A DNA stretch of 64,000 bases. It comes from Ashinkailepas kermadecensis. Its lineage: Eukaryota; Arthropoda; Thecostraca; Neolepadidae. The DNA is taken from positions 46,001-110,000 of the forward strand of contig JAOTOM010004133.1 of the NCBI GenBank assembly GCA_034440615.1. Reading direction: 5' to 3'. The notes under the pieces are model-generated. The model was given only the letters and a program-made list of their open reading frames with translations, did not search any database and was not told the origin of the DNA. Shown piece by piece: positions 11,438 through 22,388 of the stretch (position 1 is the stretch's first letter; each line of letters starts with the position of its first letter). The translations under genes were made by a program, and so were the position numbers.

Positions 11438-13490
11438 TCACTGGATACAATTAGAAGGAACAATTCGTGACTTCCATAACCCTGCCAGGTTGTACAAGTC
11501 CTGCTTTGACTCATTCTTGGACATCAGGCTCCTACTGGTCTCCTGAGCCCTGATCCCTCCATACCACTTTTCCTGTGCGAAGTACTTAGCAGAAGCATCA
11601 GTCACCATTTTAACAACTCTCAATACGTCGTGTGTGGCAAGGCCAGCTGAGTACCTCCATGGCGGTGTCGATGAAGTTCTTCATCTCTGAGTTGCTTAGG
11701 GAGCACATGAGAATCGGCTCTTACACAAAATCTGACCAGCTGATCAAGTCGACAATGCTGAAAGCATCACGATTGATATCAGGTGTCCTTCTGGTTCTGA
11801 CATAGGAGTCTCTCAGCTGAGTGTCTGGGTCCTCCTCTCCCCTGATGGCGACCCTCTCCACCCCCTCAATCCTTTCCTTTTGATAATCAGGGCACAGGAG
11901 TGTTTGGATTATGGCTTCACTGTGGGCATGCCAAGAAGATACTCTCGCAGTCGGCATCATAAGGTCCAGCACCTCCTTCCCTTGGGACATGAGGCAGTCC
12001 AGCTGAAACAGGACGTGTCTAGGCCCTTCGATCCAGGAGTGCTTGACCTTCACAGTGAACGAACATGGATAGTGTAGTCGATGGATAGTGTAGTCCAATG
12101 ATGAATTGCACAATTAATTGCAGATACTTCAAGTTCTTTCCTTTAAGTCCGTGCCTTAACACCCAGAGCCTCAGAAGTCTGCTCGTTGTAATGAACCAAC
12201 TACTGTGATTCACTGGCCAATCTCCAACAGGTCCAACCGTGCAAGAAACACTCTATCCCTGACTGTACAGACAATCTTAGAGCCATAGTGTTGTCCAGTT
12301 GATAGGTCGTGCGCCTTGTTAGGCAGCTTGATTAGTGAAGGCCCAGTAGAGATCCGGGGAAGTTTGTATTCGTATCCAAGTGTGTAACAGAATCAAGGAG
12401 CTTTCCTATTGGCTCAGAGAATGTGTTGTTTGACAGAGTATGAGCATCAGGGTCAACAACGAGACGGTGCAAGGGAAGTTCAACAGTGTGCAGGCTGCAC
12501 ACCAACCAGATCAGCTTTTTCCCCAGGTGCAGCTCCAGCTTCTGCATAACTTCCGCATTCACACCAGTGTTCATATTTCTTGAGTCTCCTCCAATGGCCC
12601 ACAAGGTCGTATCAAAACCCCTGTCTTTCATGCAGGAAAATAGGACCTTGGCAATCTACTCAGCATGTGATTGCTCTTTAGTTCCTTTCTCTGAGGTAAA
12701 GTGGAGCAGATAATAGCTGCCAGGTTCACTAGCAACATCATAATGTTTTCCTTTGATCTGTGCAGTAAAAGATTGGTAACTGCCCTCAGTTTCCATCAAA
12801 TCCATCACCACACTGGTCAGGTCAATCCGCCCATCAATGAGGATGCAGGATTGGAATCTCATCACAGTTGTTCTGTACCCTCGCTGCAGGCTCACGGGCA
12901 ACTTCAGGAAAGAGCCCAACTTCAGGGACAAAGTCATCCTCAGTACGATTTCTCTCCAATCCCAGATCCCAGCGCTGACAGATCAGGGCTTCCCATTTGG
13001 TGGGATCCTTTACGTCCAGCCTTCTCTTTTTGCCCATTGATGAAGGCAAGGTCTTTCACAGGAATCTTTTCTCTCTGCTGCAGGAGCAGTTAATGTGGGC
13101 TTGGATGCCACAACTGAGAATTTGACACTTGCAAGTCAAAATATAAAATGCCATGTCTAACTTGGCTACGGCTCTTTAGCATCACGTTTGCCCTTCCCAA
13201 GAGAACACTGTACTGCCGAATTCCAGACCTCAATGAGCTTGGACATGATGATGACATTTTCATCGATAACAGGTGACCTGAAAAGAGTATTAGCTTTGCT
13301 CCACTGACAAATCGGACCAGGGATATGTCACTCACAACCTGGTCCACTGCGCAGTTCTGTCATCTTCACCCTCAAGTGTCTCCCTCAAGTAGATGCCATA
13401 CCCCAGGATATCTCTCCCAGTTGGCGATTCAGACACGAACAGCTGCCATCCATTGCCAAAAATATTACTCAAATGAGAACTTCATGTTTT
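11438..13490 (-). pseudogene. Decayed gene of a second uncharacterised transposon-type protein family
   Basis: On the minus strand the blocks run in a conserved-looking order. 12631-12332 holds AIGGDSRNMNTG, a segment with LVCSLHTVELPLHRL, and FSEPIGKLLDS. 12213-12019 holds WFITTSRLLRLWVL. 12113-11721 holds VKVKHSWIEGPRHVLFQL, AIIQTLLC, a run reading RDSYVRTRRTPDINRDAF and LISWSD. From memory, this pattern belongs to a large uncharacterised family found many times per genome in arthropods and other animals, which implies mobile origin. At least three frame changes and a stop break it. It lies wholly inside the hAT-like insertion, so it may be that element's own gene or another passenger. Upstream blocks at 12656-13347 are in the same orientation but I recognise nothing in them. 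Confidence 0.6.
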
Positions 13491-14049
13491 CCTTGTTCTG
13501 ACTTGAACCATTTATTTAACTAGTTGATAACTCAACACAATATATCATGAAATGTGAATGCAATTCGCACTTCTCCATCCCTTCCCTCCTGGAACAAAAT
13601 GTCGGACTGGACTCCCTCTCCTCAAACCACAGACCACACAGAGCGAACCGTAGTGACGTCACTTGTATATTGCTCCACAAATATCCCCATCACCACTTAT
13701 AATTTGTTCGCCAAGAATGTATGCGCCTGAGAGCGTCGCCAGCGTCAATTTTAAAAATTGTATAAACTAAGTCATTTAAATTTATATTTTCACTCGATAA
13801 ACCTCCTCAAAACACCTATATTGTGATTAGTGCTGAGCTAGATGAGACTAAAAATCAAAGTTAATTCATCCGGGAAAAATAGCAAGATAATACCCAAATT
13901 TTACATTATTCAACTGCAAATTGATGTAGGTTACGATTATCAGAATTAAAATGTAAAGTCAGATTTGTGTTCTACACACCAAATTACATTATTTGAACAC
14001 CCCTCGCAATTGATTTACAAATCGAACTTAAAAAATATGACCCACCCTA

Positions 14050-14057
14050 CTGTCCGG
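14050..14057. repeat. Right target-site duplication of the 4.47-kb insertion
   Basis: CTGTCCGG, partner of CCGTCCGA at 9569-9576. LINE-A endonuclease sequence resumes immediately after it. Confidence 0.6.
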
Positions 14058-14585
14058 TCCTCCTAAGGTCGGGTTGTAGTGGGTGGCGGCCCCGGTGTTA
14101 AGAAGCACTAAGTTGTGGTCCGAAAATAAAATAAACTGGCGAATTTCGCGCCCTCTAGTGTCCGTCTGGTCGCTTCAGGAGGGGTGTTTAGCATTAAAGT
14201 CTCCCATAATGAGAACTGGTGGAGGAGCCTGAAGCAGCAAGTCGTTCAGCTCCTGTGGTGTGGGGGTTGCAGCTGACGGTGAAATGCATAGTGAGATGAC
14301 TGTGGTTTAGCAATGGGCAATTTTGAGGATGACTGCTACGCAATTCAGGGGAGTATTTAACGTTACTCGATGATGAAGTATGCTGTTTGCAATGAGCATG
14401 GCTGCGCCACATTTCCTATGTGGGCCGTTTACGTTGTGGATGTGCCAAGTGTAATCTGCGATTTTGTTCCAAGGGGAGTCAGAATCTCGAAAGTGAGTTT
14501 CTTGGAGCGCAGCTAGTAATGGTTTTTGTTGCAAGAATTCCGATTTGAATTATATGAAATTGCCTGGAATGGCACCGGTGTTCCA
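14050..14585 (-). pseudogene. LINE-A ORF2, N-terminal endonuclease part
   Basis: This is the apurinic-type endonuclease domain that nicks the target in non-LTR retrotransposition. On the minus strand I read AALQETHF (about 14500), KCGAAMLIAN (about 14410), then after a frameshift near 14310 the segment ending IMGDFNAKHPS at about 14190-14170, and DTRGREI followed by HNLVLLNTG and NPTLGGPD up to 14058. GDFNAKHP is the endonuclease catalytic block containing Asp and Asn. There are at least one frameshift and one stop (after KHPS). ORF1 ends about 55 bp upstream. The domain continues at 9568 once the insertion is removed. Confidence 0.82.
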
Positions 14586-14638
14586 CTTCAGAAAAGTCAC
14601 GTTGCCGAACGCGTTTAGTGATTGTTTGTGCTCCTATG

Positions 14639-16235
14639 CTAGGGTGGTGTCGGTGTCGAGTTGGGGAGAAAGGTTGAAACGGTGAACGGAGAGAGGGTTC
14701 GGAGGTGACCCAGGCAGGAGTGGTAGCCTGGACCTGGTCGCACGGGTCCTGGGAGGTGATTGGGTGGAGTGGCAGCGGGATTTGCGCTTGGGAGGCGCGG
14801 TGGGTTGGGACGGGATTCGTTGGTCTGGAGTTGTGGGTTCGACGGACGTCGCAGGAGTGGTAGGTTCAGTCTGAGTGCTGGCCTCAGACGAGGTTTTGGA
14901 GTGGGTTTGGGTGGGTGCGCAGGAGGTGGTGGGGGGTTCGGTTTGGCAGGAGAGGATGGTGGCCGTGCACTTGCGGGTGTTCTGGGTGGATGTTGTGGTG
15001 GCCTTGGTTCTAGGCCTTGGTTTGGGCCGGCCAAGTGGGTGTGGTAGGGGCCGAGGCCCTGGAGGAGGCAGTGGAGGGAAGGCTTCAGGGTGGCGAAGTG
15101 GGCCCTGGCCGGTTGGAGGCGGTGACGCGAAGGGGTACGGCCAGGTCCCGTTGGGGATGGGTGGGTACCGGTGGGGGATAGGATGGAGACCAGATCTGGG
15201 TCTGATGGGTGTTGGAGGAGGGGTGATGCGGGGTGGATATGGGAGGCCGTGCTTGAGGTGGGATGGTGGTGGGCATGGGCCGGTTCTGAGGGGGATGGGA
15301 AGGGAAGGAGGCCCGGTCCTCGGTGGGGTGGACGTGGGAAGCCGGGCCCGCGGTGGAAAACGTGTAGGAGGAGGCCGGGTCTAGGGTGAAGGGGATGTGG
15401 ATAAGGGCCAGGTCTGAAGTGGAGTGGATGTGGGAGGAGGCCACGTCCGGGGTAGGGTGGCGTGGGAAGGAGTGGTGATCGGTGAGGTCGAGGGGCGGTG
15501 GGCCGGGGAAGTCTGGGATCGGTGGGGCGGTTGAGGCGAGGGTCGGCAGAGCGTTGAGGAAGGAGGTGTGCCGGGCTCCGGGAGTCGGCTGCTGGTGGGA
15601 TGGTAGGGCGGGTGGGAGCTGGTGATGGAGGCGGTGTGGGTTTAAGTGTGGAGAACGTCGCTGCGTAGCTTCGCCCGGCGGTAGGTGCAGTGTGGGAAGG
15701 TGCGGTTATGGAGGTGGGAGTGTCAGTGGTGGTGGTGCTCCGTAAGTGCTGTCGTGCTGTTGCATGTGGCACCCTGTGAGTTTCTGCATACCGGCACACC
15801 TCCCTCTCGTATGCCCACTTGGGGAAATCGGGGTATATGGCGGGGTGCGGCCCATCACAGCCTGCACACCTCCTTTCGGAGAAGTTGCAGTCGAATGCCG
15901 TGTGGTGACCAGCGCACTGACTCCATCTGGGAGTTGGCGACGCGCATGCGCGTTCGCCATGTCCATAACGCAAACAGAACCGGCACCGTAGTGGCAAAGG
16001 CACGTAGAGGCGTACCTCGTAGGCCTTGTTGTGTATGTGGACATGTGATGACAGGTGTTGTGAGTTGAAAGTCAGTACTAGAAGTTTGTGAATCGAACGT
16101 GCCTCCCTGGTGACAGGTGTAATCTGGCTGGTTGTGACTGTGGCATCCAGGAGGGCTGAGGCGTCGAACAGTGCAGCGATGCTGTCGAGTGGTAGGTTAT
16201 CCAGCTTTGGGGCGCAAATGTAGCCCCGGCTGGTC
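14639..16235 (-). CDS. LINE-A ORF1, gag-like nucleic-acid-binding protein
   Basis: This is a minus-strand frame open from about 16230 to the stop at 14639. It has no ATG at 16003, where a GTG lies in frame, so the true start is upstream and not resolved. The N-terminal part (AYEVRLYVPLPLRC) leads into three Cys/His knuckles: CRFCLRYGHGERAC, a second in which one Cys is changed (SQCAGHHTAFDC), and CAGCDGPHPAIYPDF. This arrangement is usual for ORF1 of I/R1/LOA-group LINEs, where the product coats the RNA. The last 300 or so residues are extremely Pro-rich (PPSP, PTDPRL and RPGPY repeats), giving a G-rich plus strand at 14740-15640. The Pro-rich tail being this long is odd. The frame is surprisingly intact compared with ORF2. 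Confidence 0.72.
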
Positions 16236-16650
16236 TTCAGAGTGCGGTGTAACGTGAAGGAGCAGCGCTGGTTGTTAAAGGTGGTTGTGTTTAGTAGAGT
16301 TTGTGTCCGAGGTGCTCTGTGTTTGGACGATGATTTGTGTGGTGTGCATGCGGACCTTGAAGTGTGTTGAGTTAAGAATGTGTCGGAGTGTCCTCTCGAG
16401 AGTGAAAGGAGACTCCTATGTGATGATGTGCCCTGTCTCTGTGTACGTACCTACTAGGTAGGTGCCTTGTGTGGTGCAGGTGGCGGGCGCCATGGTAAGC
16501 AAGGGTCGCCCCCCTCCCCTCCCCTCCCCGCAAGTGTCCCTCCTGACTGAAGAACGACCCGGATTCGTTGCACCCTGGACCGAGCTTTCGCTCTCTGGTC
16601 CCTGCCCCGGCCGCTATGGCCCAAGACAGTGGGCTCGTCACCGTTAGGTT
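16236..16650 (-). other. Probable 5' region of LINE-A
   Basis: This lies upstream of ORF1 on the minus strand, between the open frame and the gypsy gag remnant. It may hold the missing ORF1 N-terminus after a frameshift plus a 5' leader. No promoter motif is identifiable by eye, and the exact 5' end of the LINE is not visible. Confidence 0.35.
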
Positions 16651-16689
16651 TCCTCCAGGGGAGTAAAGGTTAGTTACGAGACAGAGAGA

Positions 16690-17395
16690 AGTTGGGGATT
16701 TTGGTGTGGGAGGTTTTCCTTCTGGAGTCGCAGGAGTGCTTCTCTAGGGTCCCTGGAGCTCTTCGTGTCTTTACTTCTTCTGCTGCTACAGGTTTGTCTT
16801 CTGCTCAAACCTTGGTCCTTCCTGCTGCTATTCTGGCTTGCTGACTGCGGGTGTCGATCGTGCTCTGAGAAGAGCGCATCTGATCTCAACGTCCGCGCGT
16901 GTGTGCCGGCATTGCTGCATGGCGGCACACTTCACTGCCCGCGAAGTGGTTGTCCTCCCCCACTTCCGACACGGCTTTCCCCAGGTCACACAGTAGAAAC
17001 GAGCCGAGGGATGGACCAGACTGCAGAATTTACACCTCTTCGGCACCCTTGCACCCGTCGGGCGACTCTGAGCCACGACTGCTCGTCGGCAATTCACTGA
17101 TTCACTGAGTTGTTGCTGGCGCTGGTAAAGCTTGAATCGCTCCATGATGATGTTTTGGCGCGGGATGCAGTAGTCTTCGAAGCGCTGCAGAAGGCATGAT
17201 AAGCCCAGGTAAGCGGTTTCCCAGTTGGGAAAGTGGGCGTCGACGTCTTGTGCGTCCCTCCCGGCACAATTGAAGAATACCGCGACTCTCACCGGGACCG
17301 GCTCGGACGTGAGTTCAGTTGCCGTCACGTAGTATTCCCAGTCCCGACTCCAGGTTCGCCACGTTGTTTCCAGAGCTGGGGCGGATTAATCCAAC
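16690..17395 (-). pseudogene. Ty3/gypsy-type gag remnant
   Basis: The minus-strand frame reads WSRDWEYYVTATEL, then VFFNCAGRDAQDV, then the segment FEDYCIPRQNIIMERFKLYQ, and finally a zinc knuckle written CKFCSLVHPSARFYC...GKPCRKWG (17390 down to about 16930). The FxxYCxPxxN-x3-ERFxFxxR pattern and the trailing knuckle with WGKxCRKxG are characteristic of capsid and nucleocapsid of metazoan Ty3/gypsy retrotransposons. The capsid C-terminal region between SESVN and the knuckle is much shorter than usual, suggesting an internal deletion. No protease, RT or integrase follows, and no long terminal repeats are evident, so only a fragment survives. The Lys/Ser-rich 16928-16674 frame may be the start of the pol linker but is not recognisable. 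Confidence 0.62.
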
Positions 17396-17639
17396 TTGGC
17401 TGGGACTCGGAATGCGACTTGCATGATCCCGCTTCTGACATGCAATGTGTCGTATATTCTTCAATCTTCAAAGACAAAATACACTACTCAGCATCACTGC
17501 TTAGCTGAACTTATCCAGTCTCTTTCAAGAGCACACACCACCAGCCATCCTGCTCGCCCAGTTAGGCAGCACTGCTCGGCTCGCCACGCACCAGCCTGTA
17601 GAGTACGTTCACACCGCTAGATAGCTACCGGTCTCGCCG

Positions 17640-18135
17640 GTAGCGACCGTCACACATGGGACCCCACGTTAAAGGTTTAAGGCTTTGGGGGCCGATGCCA
17701 ACACTAAGACGGCATTGGCCCCCTCAAAAATATATAAAAGAACACCCCTGAACTTGACGCATATGAATGAAAAATAGAGAACAATCCTGAAAATCTGCTA
17801 CAGGTTCCGTATCTGCAAATGTCTGTCCGCCAGCGATTTTGGGTACCCGTGACAGAGGTGGTCCGAGGCACCCAAATGAGGTGAGGAAGAAAATATCGCG
17901 ACTGTATCCCCTCCCCCTCCCCAGAACTGAATGTCCTCGGATTTTCCACACTATATTTCTTTGGTTCCGAAAATTCACAGCTGTTTCTATCAGGGGGTGC
18001 ATTTGGCTGAAAATTTTGAGGTAAGGATGCACTTGAGCCTTTCCGGAGGGGAGCATTTTCCCGGCCAGAGGGGACACCGCCTTCCATGTACATGCGTCCA
18101 GATCCCTCTGTATCCGCCCCTGCCTGGGCTTCCAA
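17640..18135 (+). repeat. Dispersed G-rich repeat, copy with about 70-bp motif
   Basis: 17990-18120 contains GGGTGCATTTGGCTGAAAATTT, the GAGCCTTTCCGGAGGGGAGC block, CCGGCCAGAGGGGAC and CCTTCCATG, ending near TATCCGCCCCTG. The same order of blocks appears at 44330-44590 and 56220-56358, and partly at 29680-29730. Probably a hAT-like non-autonomous element like the bounded copy at 56047-56358. The left end is not found here. Confidence 0.5.
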
Positions 18136-18283
18136 AAACAGCGCTGGCCTCCCTGGTGCTTTCTTGATGATGTGTAATTTTTCCTTATATAATACATAAG
18201 AAAACTATGTTCCAAGGATTTATCAGTGAGATTTCTTCTTCTTGATGGTGGTCGAAATTTATGAGGTTGTTATAGATAACGTA

Positions 18284-18294
18284 ATATACATATA

Positions 18295-18391
<97 letters not shown>

Positions 18392-18412
18392 CATAACATA
18401 TTATATACATTA
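18284..18412. repeat. (TA)n microsatellite
   Basis: Nearly pure alternating TA over about 125 bp with a few CA interruptions, directly 5' of the tRNA-like SINE. Seen directly. Confidence 0.95.
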
Positions 18413-18423
18413 TACACATAACT

Positions 18424-18900
18424 GCCGCCCCGGTAGCTCAGTTGGTTAGAGCGCTGACCTGCACTGGTCTCCCCTGTCCTGGCAACACATGGTTTGAGTC
18501 GCTTCACGCGCTTGCATTTAGCCCCCGGCTGGGAGGGTCAGTTGGCAGCTGACACGATAAGGCTGGGGACGAGCTGCCGGGCGGCCGTGTCGGTGCATTG
18601 ACTGCACGTTAAACTTCCGGTCAAAATTCTGCCGTTGAACTGAAATTCATGGATCGGGTGGTGGGGCCAGGGTTCACGCAACAAGCCCTGATTAGCAATA
18701 TAACCCTAGCTCATAAAGCCACCCCAGTAATAACTGTAGAGAAGTTTTGCTCCCCAGAGCTTATCCGACATTTTTCCTTTCCCAGATGTCTAATAGTCAA
18801 ACTTCCTTGGCACGTAGATAGCTAGTCATTGGACCTCAACGTTTGCGATATTAAAGACCCCGGTTATGTTCAATGGCTCTGTGTCTCAATATCCGAGCTT
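18424..18900 (+). mobile_element. tRNA-derived SINE, family 1
   Basis: The head GCCCCGGTAGCTCAGTTGG carries a good RNA polymerase III box A (TAGCTCAGTTGG, 18434-18445) and a diverged box B (GGTTTGAGTC, 18491-18500). The sequence between cannot fold into a proper anticodon arm, so this is a tRNA-like head, not a functional tRNA. A non-tRNA body with a TGCATTGACTGCACGTTAAA stretch (about 18593) follows. The 3' end is uncertain; (TA)n in front may mark the insertion site. Confidence 0.65.
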
Positions 18901-19800
18901 TGATCCAAACCTCTTGACAGGCACCTCAAAATCCAGCACGTTTATATAGTGCAATTGATTAGCGATTAAATGGCGATAGTCATCCAAGTTTCAATAGTGC
19001 AGCGTGACAGGCGATTCATCACAATAGCCTCATTTGGCTAGACAGCTTCAGCTGCTTCACATACGATTCAAACTGTAATCCCACATATTCATACATCTCA
19101 GTCTCCCATCTCAAGTTCCAAGTTCTGATATTCCAAGAGGCAGCAGTGGCAACAGATATTTCAACTTATATACAGACCGGTCTTCATTCGCTCTACGACT
19201 TTCACCTCAAAGAACTACATTTCAACGGTCACACAGCGACTCTAGTCAGAGTCCCCAGACATACCTCTGACGACTGGCCTGACAGCCAGTCGCCTTTGCT
19301 GGAGGGCCAAGCCCCCAACCGGTCGCGTCGACAGCTCGGTGACAAGTGAGTGAGAGCCCTGGCGGCTGGCCGGCGGCGGCCAGCCGCCCGCCCTCGGCGA
19401 CCGCTCGGTCGCGCGTCTCCGTGGCAAGTGTGTGCATCTCTCTATCTCGCGCGCCAGTTCACCTCAGGGCCATCGCCCACGACACGTCATGGTCACGCGA
19501 CGGTCCGAGAACAAAAAGCTTGCAACGAACCCGACGAACTGCACCGCACGCCGGCGGGTCACGCCGTCTCTACCTCAGAGACAGACTACGTCAGCTCAGA
19601 GTCGCTCTGAATCTCAGTCCCTCTGTGGGAATCACTGCTGACTGCGTCGTGGCAGCCTCGCGCCGGCCGGCGTTGGACACCAGAGCTGCTGCCTCAGCAC
19701 ATACTTCCAAACAATGCCGACACGGCGGCTCCGCACTGTACACAGACAGCCGGCAGATCGGGGCGCTGCAGCCCAATTGACATTTCACATGTCATAAGAC
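18901..19800. other. Non-coding stretch with GC-rich segment
   Basis: 19260-19780 is GC- and CpG-rich and holds several overlapping reading frames of 60-144 codons on both strands, none with recognisable domains. This is expected by chance at this composition. It may be the 3' untranslated region of LINE-B or flank of it. Confidence 0.35.
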
Positions 19801-19864
19801 ACATACACATTCATCCAGACATGAGAACATTTATCCAGCAGTCGACCGAACACGTGAAGTCAGT

Positions 19865-21660
19865 TCATAAGACGTTGTTCAGCATCGCGACGAACTCGCC
19901 CCGTGTCCGAGAAGCGGAAGTGGCCGGCGGCAGTAGGTTCCAGGCCGAGGCTGCCCGGAAGGAGAAGGCTCTAAGTGACATGCTGAGGCGGAAAGGCGGT
20001 GGCTCCAGTGCCCCAGCCACCGTCACACGAGTGGAGTGCCGGGAGACATCCGACCGCCGGCGGAACAAAGAACGGATCGCCTCGGGGGCTCGCGGATCAT
20101 TCAGGGCTCTGAACACGGCGATGTTGTCGCGGTGGGTGACGAGGTCACGGACACTGCGCCAGCCCAGCGTTGCCACTGTCGGCGAGATATGATCACGACG
20201 ACGAGCCCCTACAACGATCCTAGCCCCGAAATTGATCGCCTTCTGCACTCGTCCAAGGTGACATTGGGCAGCCCCGCCCCAGACAGTGAGGCAGTATAGG
20301 AAGATGTATGGAAAGACGTGAGACTGAATTAGGAGTTTGCGTGCTTCAGGTGTGAGATGGTGACGGATATTGTGGAGACAGAACAAGGTGGAGTTGCACT
20401 TTTTGACAACGTGAGATATGTCCTCCTCCCAGGATAGGGTGCGGTCAATGATGACTCCCATCATCTTCACGAATGACGAGGGGGTTAGGACGTGACTGCC
20501 AATGTTGAGTTGGTAGGATGTTGCTTTTTTAGGGATTGGGTCGTGCCGACAAACAGTATGGTAGTTTTAGTGGGGTTCATCTTCAAGGAGTTGGATGTGA
20601 AGTAAGACTGAATAGCAAGGATGGTGTTTTCCTGCCGGGATTTAAGAACGGGTAATTCATCAGGATGTGCAGAGTCTAGCAGCTGGGTGTCGTCGGCATA
20701 TGATACCAGACGTCCGTATGGAAGGTACGCTGGCAGGTCATTCATGAAGATGCTAAAGAACAAGGGACCAACCAGGGATCCCTGAGGAACACCATGGGAT
20801 AGCGGAAGGGATAAAGAGCCACCCCTCACCACCTGCCGCCGGTCAGTAAGGTAGCTGTGAAACCACCTCGGGTCGACGCCGTACCACTGCAGCTTACGCA
20901 GGAGGATATCATGGTCGACGCTGTCAAATGCTTTGCTCAGGTCGATTGAGATGGCCGAAGCGATGTGACCAGTGTCGACACGACGTGTGATCCACTCGAC
21001 AGCGTCGACCAGGGCGTCCTCCGTCGAATGGAATTGCCTGTATGCATACTGGGAGGAGGAAAGAATGTGATTAGTGACTAGATAAGAGGACAGCTGGCTA
21101 CAGACTACTTTTTCACATAACTTGGATAAGACTGGCAAAATAGACATTGGACGAAAGTTACTGGCGATATCGCGAGGCCCATAATTGTGAAGTGGAACAA
21201 CAGAAGCAGTTTTCCACGAGGTAGGGAACACGCAGGAGACGACAGAAGTGTTAATGAGGTGAAGTAGGTGAGGCCCGAGAACCGGAAAACAGTTGCGGAG
21301 AGCGTTCAGTGGTACGCCATCAACGCCAAACGCTCTCGACGAAGACATCTCACACATGGCTCTGAATAGTTCGGGCAGGGTCACCGGGTATAGCCGGAGC
21401 CCGGTGGTAGTCACACAAGGTGGTCGCGGAGGGATGAGTGGAACGCCGCGGTTGCCAGCAACGAGATCAGCGGCAATGCGTGGGCCCACGGAAGCAAAGT
21501 GACGATTACATTCGTCAGCCACCGTCGCTGCCAGGCCCCTCACGGCCCCCTCCCCTCCCTGGCCGGTCGGAGCGCAAAGTTCCGGATGTAGCGCCAGAAA
21601 TTGGCACGGTCTGTCAGCATTTGCGCACACACAAAGTCACGCCTGGCTTTTGCAAACACA
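19865..21660 (-). pseudogene. LINE-B ORF2, reverse transcriptase and C-terminal domain
   Basis: This is the RT of a CR1/L2-group non-LTR retrotransposon. Minus-strand blocks: SNFRPMSILPVLSKLCEKV (about 21150), YAYRQFHSTEDALVD, SAISIDLSKAFDSVDHDIL (about 20960), HGVPQGSLVGPLFFSIFMND, and the active site VSYADDTQLLD near 20700, then SLKMNPTKTTILFVG. After a frameshift it continues GVIIDRTLSWEEDI... to ...FSFRAASAWNLLPP and the stop at 19865. No RNase H is present, as expected for CR1/L2. Two homopolymer frameshifts are visible: an A-run (T6 on plus, 20523-20529) and an A4 near 21650 at the endonuclease-RT junction. Otherwise the protein is well kept, so this copy is not ancient. Confidence 0.87.
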
Positions 21661-22388
21661 TTTCACACGGTTTAGCAGCCTACGATAAGCTACCAAGTAA
21701 TAATCCGTGCGATAGCTCCGCCAAGACTGAAAAGCCTGGTCACGGTCACGCATGAGCTGCAGCAGGTACGGACTGTCACCTACCCACGGGCAACATGCCC
21801 GGCGGGGGTGGACGGTCTTGAGCGGACAATGCACGTTCACCGCCACATGCCACAAGTGCATGAACTCCTTTAGTTTCGCGTCCACCCTCGCTGCCCGGTA
21901 CATACTGCTCCAGTCCGCCTGCAAGAAATGAAGGCACAAGGCGTCCCAGTTAATCTTGCGCCAGGGGCGATAGGTGAAGGACGCCCGGCGACACCGCAGC
22001 CCGCGGTAGGGCACGCGCACAATGATTGTTAGATGGTCAGCAATCGGTACGAGCGGCAGCTGAATGGCCGACTCAATATCCGGGACATTGGTGATGATAT
22101 GGTCCAGCAGTGTTGCCGTCGGCCTCAGATGGGTCGGCTGCCGGACAAGCTGAGAGAGGCCGAGATCCTGCAGCACCTGTCCGTAGCGACGAACACGGGG
22201 CAGTCGGAACGAAGAAGGTTAATGTTCATATCGCCCAGGCAAAAGGTTGGCTTCCCGAGACTGACGGCGGCACGCAGCTGGTCTTGTAGCTCGTCCAAGC
22301 CGTCAGATACGGGCTCCGATGGCGGGCGGTAAACCACACCCACAGTGACAGCACGGCGTCCCCCGCCACTCACAAATACCCACAGCGT
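21637..22388 (-). pseudogene. LINE-B ORF2, C-terminal half of endonuclease
   Basis: The minus strand reads ETLWVFVSGGGRRAVTVGV then VYRPPS, LGDMNINLL (catalytic block, normally GDFN), PTHLRPTATLLDHIITN, and ADHLTIIVRV (the HxxI/V block). The endonuclease cuts target DNA to prime reverse transcription. The frame shifts once near 22130. At 22388 the domain is cut by LINE-C and resumes at 28082, where the N-terminal half reads ...STGSSCETLWV. The 11-bp overlap ACCCACAGCGT is the target duplication, so the codons join perfectly. Confidence 0.88.
22378..22388. repeat. Target-site duplication of LINE-C (3' side)
   Basis: ACCCACAGCGT, identical to 28082-28092. An 11-bp perfect duplication from target-primed reverse transcription. 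Confidence 0.93.

Larger units (their letters stand above)
9577..14049. mobile_element. hAT-like DNA transposon inserted into LINE-A
   Basis: The left end reads TTAGGGCCTGTCATA and the right end, reverse-complemented, TAGGGTGGGTCATA. Further in, GAGGGGTGTCTAAATGATGT (about 9630) matches GAGGGGTGTTCAAATAATGT on the opposite strand (about 14000). TAGGG termini with an 8-bp imperfect duplication are what the hAT superfamily shows, but the superfamily is inferred from the ends only. The interior carries the decayed gene at 11438-13490 and a nested repeat at 9815-11430. Removing this block joins LINE-A codons into an uninterrupted ...GGPDGCIDLMCCSQ... reading. Confidence 0.72.

Noticed and set aside
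14875..15384. Gly-rich plus-strand frames opposite LINE-A ORF1
   Set aside because: Shadow of the Pro-rich minus-strand ORF1; glycine runs result from the complement of proline codons.
16690..17395. A functional retrovirus-like gene
   Set aside because: Only part of gag survives, with an internal deletion and no pol or terminal repeats.
18424..18500. A functional tRNA gene (good box A)
   Set aside because: Spacing to a degenerate box B and lack of an anticodon arm and acceptor pairing; followed by a non-tRNA body.
19246..19788. GC-rich 144-codon frame and others as a host exon or CpG-island promoter
   Set aside because: Several overlapping frames on both strands, no domain, no splice-site pattern or neighbouring exon seen.
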